From Gordius sp. MW1 (lineage: Eukaryota; Nematomorpha; Gordioida; Gordea; Gordiidae), in assembly GCA_964036665.1 (NCBI GenBank), contig OZ038526.1, positions 7,192,001 to 7,256,000 of the forward strand: a stretch of DNA of 64,000 nucleotides, read 5' to 3'. A program made the translations under genes and the position numbers. Positions 55,115-64,000 of the stretch are shown here, in pieces. Every line of letters starts with the position of its first letter. Position 1 is the first letter of the stretch. The notes under the pieces are model-generated. The model saw only the letters and a program-made list of their open reading frames with translations. It was not told where the DNA came from and searched no databases.

Positions 55115-56564
55115 TAAGATTGAAAATAATTTACCCAAAATATCACGAATTTTGGGCAAGATAGGAGGGAGAATAAGTAGATTTAAAACGAAAAGGCGGA
55201 AAGGAGAAAAGGGAGAATTTTATAAGTGTGGCAAATGGTACAACTAACCAGGCGCGCGCGCGCGTGCCTGCTCAAGATCAACCTAAATTGCCAGCAAAAA
55301 ATAGATGTGGTGTGGTGTGGGGGGCTGTTGCTGGGCTAGGTGCAAAGTGTTGAATATATTTAACACGATTGCAAATCGTAATTAAAGTCTTTCCAAAATG
55401 TGGGGTTTGGTCATGGGAGTAAATTACGTTAAAACTGAATTAAAATTTGTCTCAAACAGTAAATTTAGAATTTCAAATATCAAGTGGGTGGGACTGGAAA
55501 TGAACTTTTACGTGGTAGAGATAGAGATACATTTGAAAGTCAAGTCTAATTCATATTTATTTAACATGTTTTAATCATCAGAGAAAAAATAATGAGGGAA
55601 ATAACGCTAGAAATTAGTGGGTAAGTTACTTATCATAACTTTTTTATTAAAAACAACAAACAAAATAATTGATTAATTAATGGGTGTAGCCAAAGTAAGG
55701 CATCTCCTCAAATAAAAAAAAATAAAGGGTTTTAATACAATAATAATTAAAGAATTAAAAAACATTATTTTACCTGCCTAAATCATACCTAAAATTTTTG
55801 TCAACAATAATAGCTAAAACTAGTTAAAAAGTATTTAATACTATATTTTTGTTTGACTTTCCGTACCATTTTAGTTGTTTATATTTAGGTTTCTGCCATA
55901 AAATAAATTAGGGCCTATATATATATATAACCTTTTGTTGGAGTTTTAAATTTTGTTTAAAAAATCTATTTAAATAATGCAAAAAATTGTTTTTAGCTGA
56001 ATATAACAACATAGTATTTAAATACAATAAAATATAAATTTTATAAATGAGGTATCTTTATATTAACAAAGGTTAAATTAAAGTACATAATGATGGCTTA
56101 ATATATTTGTGAGCTGATGGAAGTTTGTCACTTAAAAATGCTTAAATTTCTTACTTAATTGAATGATCAAACATAATAATAAGCAATAGATAAATGTAAA
56201 AACGAACACTTATAAAGATATTAGAAATTGTTTTTAAAATTTTATTTAAAAATAAAAAGCATTACCTATCATCAGTCATGTTAGGCCAAATGAAGATGCA
56301 TCTGAATCTAAATACACTTTACATGTTAAACATGACATTGCTAAAGTGGTACCTGATATGATCAGAAATTATATCAGCGTTATATTTTCAATTAAGCCGT
56401 TATATTCAATCACATATTTTTTTGTAAATTCTCAAAAATAAAAATACATCAGCTTTTGGATTAAACAAGATCAATGATATTTATTTAAAATATAATTGTA
56501 AGCTTAACTGATTTAAGAGTATATTAACTTTTAAAATCTTATCAAATGGAACACAAAAAATTTG
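55115..56564. other. no recognisable gene
   Basis: A (CG)n run near 55253-55265 and a decayed one-ended ATGGGTGTAGCC MITE at about 55680-55800. The rest is AT-rich without recognisable genes. Confidence 0.45.
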
Positions 56565-56762
56565 TTAAATATTATGGTCCAATAGAAAATATATATAGAT
56601 TTCTATATTGACAAAAATCATATAAAAAAGGGAATTCTCTCTCTTCCCGATAAAGTAGCCATGCAGTTGCGTTCGAACAAAAACGTATTCTCGATCAGTA
56701 CCATTTTTAAGTAATAATTTGAGAAGCTCCATGAAGTCGATCAAAAAGTCAACTCCTCCCAT
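56565..56762 (-). pseudogene. piggyBac transposase fragment
   Basis: The minus-strand frame opens MGGVDFLIDFMELLKLLLKN, the diagnostic MGGVD with the third catalytic Asp of piggyBac transposases. It is followed by a decayed match to the TQLHGYFI region. Nothing upstream or downstream is recognisable, so it is an isolated scrap. Confidence 0.55.
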
Positions 56763-57017
56763 TTCTTTTTATAATGATAAAGAATGGAACTAGAGGATAA
56801 TATAAAGAGTGATCATTAGGCTTTAATATGCTAGGTTAAAGGACAAAGTAATTAAACCTATTAGCTATTGAAATTGGGCTACACCTTTAATACCGGTTAG
56901 GAACTGCGAGGAAAGGTTAGTGTATGCGTTGATTACAAAATCACTTTAAACAAATTAATGAGGCGAAGTACTCATTGCTTACGTTGGATGTATATTTTGT
57001 TAATTTACAAGGTGTTA

Positions 57018-58275
57018 TTAATTGCTATGCAATTTATGGGCTCAGTTTCCATTTGTTTACTGTCACGACGTCACGTTCTTTTTTATCCCGTTTTTTTTTG
57101 TCCCTTTTCGGTGAGTCGGTGAGGGTGTTGTCGTGCTGACCACTGCAAATTTTGGTCTTTTGCCCTATTTGTTGCTCCAATTTGTTTTAACGGTGCCCTA
57201 TGCAATTTATGGGTTAACATTCATTTGTTTACTATCACGACACGTCCCACTTTTTTTATCCCTTCTATGCTTTTAGCTCTCTTCGCTGAGTTGGCGAGGG
57301 TGTTGTCATGTTGACCACAAATTTCGGCCTCCTGCCCTATTTGTTACTCCACTTTATTTTATTTAACGGTGCACGACTACTAATTGCCGCGTTTTCGTTT
57401 TGCCCCGATATGCCTACGTCAAATTGACGTCATATTTTGTCATGTTTACCACTGCGACCACTCTGATTTTAACTAAGTTACCCTGAGTACGCGGTGTCCC
57501 CGTTACAAGGGCCTATGCCTCCACTGATATGAGTTCGAATCTCGGTGAGGGCAAATATTTTTTCAAGCCTATTTTTGAACATCTGTTGCATTTGCCTCAT
57601 TTAAATCTACATTCTGCGCCTTCCCCCTCCCCCTTGAGGGGCTTTTGCCTCCACTAATATGAGTTCGAGCCTCCGTGAGGACAAATTATTCTGCCTATTA
57701 TTATTACCCTAAATTTTCCATTGATAATATATTGTTCTTGTTAATACCATTAATAATAGAGGCTTTTTGACCGTCTGCTGGCTTCTGACCAATGGAAAAA
57801 ATGACTACTGGCCAACTTGTAAAACGAAATTTTTTTCCCATATTATGCCCTTATACAATTATAGGCTATTTGTTAGTCTGCTGACTGCTGACCAATAGAA
57901 AAAACTGACCACTGGCCAAAGTGTGAATCGGCATTTTTTTCTATACTTTGCCCTTATATAATTATACGCTTTTTAACCGTCTTCTGACCAATGGATAAAA
58001 TGACCACTGCCCAAAGTGTGAGTCAAAAATTTTTTTCTACATTTTGCCTTATACAATTATATGCTATTTGGTCCTCTGCTGGCTATTGACCAATGGATGC
58101 CCAGAGTTTCCCTTATTTTTAGTTAGCATATAATCAGGGTTAAAATAAGTAAAACTTTGCTTTTTTGCTATAGATAGACCCAAGTCGGTCATGACTATCC
58201 TTTACGGCCAACCCCTTTTCCTCCCCCAATATTATTCTCCCCCATCTCAATTCGATCAAAAATTGCATAGCAAAT
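57018..58275 (-). repeat. ATTGCTATGCAAT element, copy 3, inverted and diverged
   Basis: Begins AATTGCTATGCAATTTATGG and ends near 58258 with AAAATTGCATAGCAAATG. Inside are two tRNA-like B-box units (GAGTTCGAATCTCGG at about 57533, GAGTTCGAGCCTCCG at about 57663). From 57770 to 58110 there are about four diverged units of the GGCCAATGGTCA array, on the opposite strand to arrays 1 and 2. The spacing is about 105 bp. It shows that the tandem array is part of an older interspersed family. Confidence 0.7.
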
Positions 58276-58559
58276 GTGCTTTAGCAATAGTGTATGAGAA
58301 TTTGAAACAGAGATAACGTGAGGCAGGCCTTGCGGTTGGCAAAGCGGGGGTCGGGCCTACTTTTTTACAGAAATTTATCTAACTTTTATTTAAATTTGCA
58401 GATAGATGCAAAGTCTTGGCCTCCTAATGACTAGATTTTTTAAAGAAACCTCCGTCGGTTTTAGCATCTCAGCCGGAATTTTTCAGCGAGTAACGGCATC
58501 TTTTTAGTTTTTTAGGCGGTTTACTATTTTATTTGAACGATATTTTAATTACAGGGCGG

Positions 58560-59220
58560 ACGAAAGACGATCATTATAGTTTTGTTGGATCGTGAATTTA
58601 ATTACTCTAACAGGGATAAAAATGTCACCCAAAATGTGTTTTTGGGGGTTTGACAATTGAGTACCTCTGGTTCCCCCTGCTAACCAAAGATATTCAAAAT
58701 TTTGTTAGGCAGCATAAGCTTTGTAAGCTTGAGGCTCCCATGTCGCGTCGCGATGGAATAAAAAATAATGATAGAGGCGTGCTAAATTTCCTAGAGAGCT
58801 TATACACATCGATTTTCTTGAATTAGATATCGGTACATCTTTATATATGGATTTTGCAGTTGGAAGGAAACTAGAAAAATAATACCCAACATATCTAGAA
58901 AAGTAACAATTGCCATTTAAGAATTGATTGGGTCGCATGAAGATCCTCAATTAATTGTGGACAATGGCTGCGTTTGTTAGCGTTGAATTTAAACAACTTT
59001 GATTATGAAATCTACCATATATTGACTTCACTTATCATCCTTGCTCTAATCGACAGGTAGAGAGCTAAGAATGCATTTTTAAAAAAATAATTAAATATAG
59101 CTAAAACGAATAATGGAACGTGTCTGGTTACCCTTTATCACAAGATGTCACCACATTCTAATTAATTTTGTAGTTAGCTATGAATTCCTAAACCGTAAAT
59201 TTGAATAGTGTGATTATTTG
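58560..59220 (+). pseudogene. Ty3/gypsy integrase scrap
   Basis: Plus-strand frames near 58915-59120 give QLIVDNG, VEFKQL and YHPCSNRQVES followed by FKKIIKY. This is the D..G.F.S..F and H.P..NGQ.ER order of gypsy integrases with the second catalytic Asp. Stops are frequent. It is in the opposite orientation to the gypsy copy at 1990-3770. Confidence 0.6.
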
Positions 59221-60091
59221 AAATTTAACACTAAACAGTGCCCAGTATTGGTGAACCAAGGCTGCAAGTTAATCAAAGAGTTGGGTATCAGTACTATTTG
59301 AAAAAATAAATGGGTGATCAAGGAACAGGTGGGATCCAAATTTACAAATTCAAATAAAGATAACTTCCTATATAAGGAACATGAAACAATAAATATTGTG
59401 GAATGGTATTTATTACGTTCAAAGTTAATTTATATTTAGATGAAAATAAACATGGTGCGACGTGAAGCTGGACGTTATCTCCATGGCACCGAGGAATAAA
59501 ACAGTCATCTTTGTGATGCTAAAAGTCGAAACAAACGGGAGGTTAAGAGACTTAAATTAAACCCACTTTGTGGGTCCGCCACACAAAGCAAAAAATCCTA
59601 ACACAAATCATCTTATTACCAGAAGAGTGGAAAGTACAATCGGCAGAAAGAACCAACGAAGAGAGAAGCCTCTAGGGTTAAGGACAAAGCGACATTAACG
59701 CCAAGTTTTCTTTAAAAGTACCCCTGTGCTAAGTTCGGCATTTTTGAAAGAGAATAAGTCTAGGGGTACAAAGCAATACCCTCAGTTAGTTAATATGCCG
59801 TCCTTCGGACGTCCCTCACACGACAGTTTATCCTAGGGGGCTAAGGGTTGCTTAAGAACTAATTAGTTATCACATTTCCGACATAAGGCTGCTAACGGCA
59901 AGACGACACAAGCTAAGACGAGAAACAAGTTGCGTGTTCCCGGAACTATCCTAAGACATTGACGGAGCTGTAATTAACCACGATGCTGAACAGACCTGCA
60001 CCTTCAGCTCCTCAATAGAAGACGGAGGTGTGGTGTTCCAATGACGACAATAAATTTCCATTTTTTAATCTTGGGCCATAATAGAGTTGTT

Positions 60092-60094
<3 letters not shown>
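59221..60094. other. no recognisable gene
   Basis: Less AT-rich than its surroundings (59570-60060), possibly the 3' part or LTR of the gypsy scrap before it, but I found no repeated partner. It ends at the poly-T of the LINE. Confidence 0.35.
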
Positions 60095-60136
<42 letters not shown>

Positions 60137-61110
60137 TTTATTTGTTAAAAATCCGCTGACAGTAATATAATATAAATACATGAAATATAAAAGGCAAAAT
60201 GCGCCGAATAAAATAATACACTATTCGGATATAACATCATCGAGGGGATCTTCCAAAATTGGCCAAGAATCCGCGAACGATTTAAAGTTGTACTTGGCTA
60301 TAAGAATACCAAGTCTTTGTTTTAGTAAAAAGGGTACCGAATGTTTAGACGGGGGAGAACGTCTTCCAACCTCTTTAATAAAAGCTAAGGCCTGTTTGCC
60401 AAAGGTGCCTGAACATGAAGCAACCAATGGAATAAAAATATTTGAGGATAATAGGGCTTTGTATTTATTGGTTTTCCGCCCCTCTGCAACAGCTAAAGAA
60501 TCATTGTTGCAGTTAGAGGGGGCAAATAGGTCAAGTGAAGTCCCATTTAAGGTGAAGACCATTGCTCCATGGGACTAAAGAAGATCCATCAGGACGCATA
60601 CGTCCCTCCAAGGCGGGGTCCGATGGCTTCAAGATGGATGGAATCTTTGCTCTCTTCAGGGCACTTTGAATTAAGGCGTTGGCCTTATTGTGTCTAGCAT
60701 ATTTGAATTTGTTTGCCAGGCAGTGTAAGGGATGCCTGGCTTGTTCGTCTACGAGTATGCTGCAATTTCGGCAAGTAAATGTCTTCGAAAATTTCACCCC
60801 TAGCCGGAGTGCTATGGAGTACGAAAGCTCCGAGTCCTCCAGCATCATCCCGGTGAGACAGCTTGGGTAGGCCTCTAGCCATTCGTGACCTGAGCCATCA
60901 AACAAAAACGACCTTAAATTAGAACACTGACTTGCATCGCTACTCGAAATTAGATAATCAACGGAGTGCAACACAAGTCCGGCATCCCAATCTCTTTGTC
61001 GTGAGGTTTGTGGCAAATGTGTTTCGGGATTAGTGTTGTTTTCCCAAGTAGCTAAAGCAATGGGTAGAAGCGGGTCTTCTTTAACCGGATACAACTTAAA
61101 AATGGTATCT
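60095..61110 (-). mobile_element. 5'-truncated LINE with 38-base poly(A)
   Basis: A run of 38 T at 60095-60132 is the poly(A) tail of a minus-strand element, with AATAAA just upstream of it. The coding remnant (60221-61094) is followed by a short 3' region. The 5' end is near 61110. A poly(A) this long suggests recent insertion. I could not define the target duplication. Confidence 0.8.
60221..61094 (-). pseudogene. non-LTR retrotransposon 3' ORF, frameshifted
   Basis: The first frame (61094-60531) includes RQRDWDAGLVLHSVDYLISS, SIALRLGVKF, CRNCSILVDEQARHPLHCLA, KYARHNKANALIQSALKRA and MRPDGSSLVPWSNG, then LKWDFT. After one frameshift near 60540, the second frame (60562-60221) continues LDLFAPSNC, KYKALLSSNIFIPLVASCSG, FGKQALAFIKEVGRR and FLLKQRLGILIAKYN. 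This matches the region after reverse transcriptase (a C-x2-C...H-x4-C knuckle, then a restriction-like domain order) seen in several animal non-LTR elements. The copy at 5095-5522 is its relative. Confidence 0.8.
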
Positions 61111-61379
61111 TGTACGGCTCACTTGCTTCAACTCTAGACGCGAGCATGTACACTGAGTGTTTAATAAGCGCGTATAGCACAATCTGTGCGTGCTACTGCG
61201 TGCACGAGGAGATATAATAGCATATAAAAATGCTCGAGATTTGAAGTCTAAGCAGCAAAATTTGTTCAAGCAATAAGCAGATTGCCCGATCAGAAACTAG
61301 AGCAGACTGCAGACTTATTATAAGCAATTGCGACAAGTTAGTAACTTTAAAATCTCCTCATATTATATATCTATATAAA

Positions 61380-61672
61380 TTAAGAGCTTTGCCCCCCTCC
61401 TTGCTCCACCCTCTACCCCCCCCCCCCCTTCTCCACCCTCTCCCTCCCGGGAGAAGTCCCGTCCCTTTTGCTCTTCCCTCCTCTGAAGGAGGGAGATAGT
61501 GGAGGAAGGGGGCAAAAGGGGGGGGGCAAATATCCCCCTTCCCTGGAAGAGAGAGTTGGCGGAGAAAGTGGGAGGGGGGGGGGCAAAAAAACAAGGAGGA
61601 CTCCTCGCCCCCCCCCCGAGTTGGGGGGCAAAAAGGGGGAGGGTGGGGCAAGGGGGGGGGGCAAAGTTCTTA
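61380..61672. repeat. C/G-tract fold-back repeat
   Basis: Begins AAGAGCTTTGCCCCCC and ends GGGGGGCAAAGTTCTTAACT, so the ends are inverted. The inside alternates C- and G-runs with a central palindrome around CCCGGGAGAAG and CTCTGAAGGAGGG. The AAGAACTTTGCCCCC edge is the same as that of the array at 39079. The open frames on both strands are low-complexity. Confidence 0.7.
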
Positions 61673-61734
61673 ACTTTTTCCATACTTCTATATTGATAAA
61701 TATAAAAATCTGTAAAATTATAAATTCTCGATAA

Positions 61735-62213
61735 AGAAGTTAAATCGGCCTCTCGACGTCGTATAAGTTATAAGTTACGTATAGCGCTACCCCTACTCAT
61801 AGCTAGGTCAATTTTTAATTTATAAAAGTGCAATCTTTGAAACAAATAATAATATATAATTACATTCTTTTTATATATTCTAATTACCAACAATTTTTTT
61901 TAATTTAAACTCTGGGAAACTATTTTATAATTATAAATCTTCCATCTCATAATTTTGTTTTTCTTAAATATCTGTTAAACTATAACTCTAAAATACCTTT
62001 TTAATAAGGGACATTTTTATTTGATGTTCAAGACCATTTTATTCGTAATTTATATAGTTAGCTTATTTGATTTTAGGCACCATAAGATTTTTTATTTTTT
62101 AGGTTTAAAATACTAACTAATTCAATGTTAAGATATTAATCTTATTAAATCACATTTACAAACTATTAGTTGATAACCTATGACCTTCCAAATGGTGCAA
62201 ACTTTAACATAAC
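61735..62213. other. no recognisable gene
   Basis: AT-rich flank downstream of the SPRING1 exon; nothing recognised. Confidence 0.4.
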
Positions 62214-62219
62214 TTTATT
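62214..62219 (-). other. polyadenylation signal AATAAA of SPRING1
   Basis: AATAAA on the minus strand, 44 bp past the stop codon of the SPRING1 exon. It is the nearest canonical signal in the right position. Confidence 0.4.
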
Positions 62220-62262
62220 AATCTATAACAAATATATAAATACGCATTAAATATTGTTCGCG

Positions 62263-62909
62263 TCACAACATATTGGGCAAAAATGAATTTTTCAATATCA
62301 ATATGGGTCTCAAATGGCCAAAACAATGCTTTTTATATTCGTCCCGATAGGCATTTTGGTTATATATAAGGCTAAGTGATGAGGTCCGACATTTGCATGA
62401 GCAGAATTCGAAGGGGTCATTAACTAGTGATAACCATTCGTATCTCAATTCATCATCGGAATTAAAGTAGCCCTCTTTGTCACCGAATTTGTCATCGGAT
62501 CCTATTTCATTGATTTCAAATAAATCATCATGTGACAAAAGTGTTTTACTATAAATGTCGTTATCAGCTGATTTTTGTGTGTAAGCTACTTTATCGGCAC
62601 CCTGCATCTCCAATGTCCGTATCGATTCGATTGACATTTGTCGATTTTGGCTGAGACAACATGACACACAATATTCGTAAGAGTTGCAGCAATTTTGGTA
62701 GTTACATGACTGACATTGAAAGCGGTTGGTATATAAAATATGGTTATAATCATCAGAGTATACAAATGTGTGGTTAGTCTTGTTTCGTGGTTGAAAAAGC
62801 ATCCGTTCACAACAACCAGTTGTCATATTGAGCGTTGCCAAAACGCAGGTAAACCCTTTATCGTCTGTATACAAATGTGGACCTTGTTGCGTATTCCTAC
62901 AAACAGCGT
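62263..62909 (-). CDS. SPRING1: SPRING1 (C12orf49) ortholog, terminal exon
   Basis: The minus-strand frame reads [43 protein letters not shown] and, near the end, FEFCSCKCRTSSLSLIYNQ, NAYRDEYKKHCFG, then TGA at 62263-62265. These are the cysteine-rich blocks of SPRING (human: [43 protein letters not shown]). SPRING is a Golgi membrane glycoprotein that helps S1P mature and so licenses SREBP lipid regulation. The exon starts after acceptor aaatattcag with two bases completing a codon. The upstream exon with the N-terminal transmembrane segment was not found between here and 64000. Between SCCL..NRQ and FEFC there are 75 residues against 24 in human, rich in Asp/Glu and Ser, an unusual insertion. 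Confidence 0.9.
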
Positions 62910-63527
62910 CTGAATATTTATAAGTACATTTGGTTAGATTTGACTAATTAGAGGTTAGGTAAGGTAGTCAATTGCAATATAATGGCTAGAAGCAAGGATA
63001 ATGAATTTTTTATATAGCTCACCAAACAATTTAAGTTCTAATAGTTGTGTTAATTTTTTTAAGTAACAATTTAATTTGAGGCATAGATATTAGAATTTAC
63101 AAAAGTCATCAAAAAAGAATTTCGGCCTCAGGTCGTTGTCAGAAAAATTATGTAAAATTCAAACAATGGTCATAATTTATAGGCAAAAAATCGAGGAGAA
63201 TTATAGTTTGACATTATAAACTAGCAAGTTGCACAAGTTTCAAAAAGCAGTTGAAATCTGAAAATAATGTAGGGTCGGGCTCTAGTCGGGCACAAATATA
63301 TTGGCTTCTGGGCAAGCGCGTATAAATTAAATTCAAACAGAGATAATTTTTATTTGAAGGCAAAAATTTATCCAGATAGTTTTAACATTATAAACCAACA
63401 GACAAGACACGAAACTTCATTTTCGTGTAAAATGAGCTCGCAATTTGCATGACAATTATTATACAGCATAATACCCAACCACACAAACAACATAGAGTGT
63501 TCATCATGGCTTCATATGCATATAAAC
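62910..63527. other. SPRING1 intron, no exon recognised
   Basis: AT-rich. I looked for a start codon with a hydrophobic segment on the minus strand and did not find one I trust. Confidence 0.4.
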
Positions 63528-63706
63528 ATGGGCGTACCCAGGGGGAGGCAAGGGGGGCGGCTGCCCCGCCCCTAATTTACGAGAAAAAAAATTTTCAATG
63601 CAAGAACATTGAAAAATTAAAAAAATTTATGTTTTGCCCCTCTCTAAATGAACTTTTAGACCTTTTGCCCCCCCCCCCCCCTAATTCAAAACCTGGGTAC
63701 GCCCAT
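63528..63706 (+). mobile_element. ATGGGCGTAGCC MITE with perfect 10-bp duplications
   Basis: ATGGGCGTACCCAGG to CTGGGTACGCCCAT, 179 bp, flanked by identical GCATATAAAC at 63518-63527 and 63707-63716. This is the youngest copy in the window and fixes the family's target duplication at about 10 bp. No coding capacity. Confidence 0.9.
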
Positions 63707-64000
63707 GCATATAAACCAATGAAATAGGGACGGGAAAGAGCTAAGGTCGAAGACGATCTCGCAATATATAAGGAGTAAGTTAATTTTTAATATAAATCAA
63801 AAATTAATTAAGGTAGAGCATACATTTTATTAAGGTTTCAATCCTAAGTTTGTTTCACAATTACAGCTTAGATTTTCATTATTGACGATAATCTATTTGT
63901 CTATATAGATAGACCCTTAAAAAGGGGCAAAAGGGCTTATTTTTGCAATTTTGAATCCAATTATTTCAAAAAGTTGACATACAGGGAAGAAATAAAAAAA

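Noticed and set aside
57500-57690. tRNA genes.
   Set aside because: Only the T-arm/B-box part is present, in repeated units; no cloverleaf can be drawn.
61358-61734. Pro/Gly-rich frames on both strands.
   Set aside because: Products of alternating C and G runs in a fold-back repeat.

Overview
This window is animal nuclear DNA. It is AT-rich, with GT-AG introns and no bacterial operon structure, and about half of it is recognisable transposon debris. The main gene resembles its fly counterpart (for example FGNTLEEVM at the MyTH4/RhoGAP junction), so an arthropod or related invertebrate is my best guess; the species cannot be fixed from the sequence.

Three host loci are supported, all on the minus strand. 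(1) 30922-50809 is a 20-exon ortholog of ARHGAP39/Vilse (CrossGAP): two WW domains, a long disordered linker, a MyTH4 domain and a RhoGAP domain, ending in a stop. The first coding exon was not found. The splice phases of all 20 exons agree, giving 1,763 codons before the stop. (2) 62263-62909 is the last exon of a SPRING1 (C12orf49) ortholog with an extra acidic insert. (3) 24050-24269 is one exon of a secreted, cysteine-rich Ly6/uPAR-like protein, less certain.

Left part (1-15900): a stack of transposons inside each other. A Ty3/gypsy retrotransposon (gag, protease, reverse transcriptase and integrase pieces, minus strand, about 1990-13790) was broken by a LINE fragment and by a 7.1-kb P-superfamily element (6344-13458). 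The P-like element holds a pogo-like element (6833-9984), which itself contains a piggyBac element (7055-9881), and it holds a second piggyBac (10953-13334). A 441-bp deletion derivative of the same P-like element, with perfect 8-bp target duplications, lies at 25294-25734 and shows its structure without the insertions. To the left is a tiny LTR-primer site-LTR element (1371-1836).

Middle (15900-30900): mostly AT-rich unassigned DNA, with several MITEs, two RTE-type LINE remnants (14560-15650 plus; about 25750-29470 minus) and a 1.16-kb non-autonomous hAT element (26440-27595).

Gene region (30900-50900): the introns of ARHGAP39 carry two copies of an interspersed repeat with 99-130-bp tandem units (in two different introns) and a fold-back hAT element that begins within 10 bp of a 5' splice site.

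Right part (50900-64000): a cluster of MITEs with readable target duplications, piggyBac, gypsy and LINE fragments, then the SPRING1 exon.
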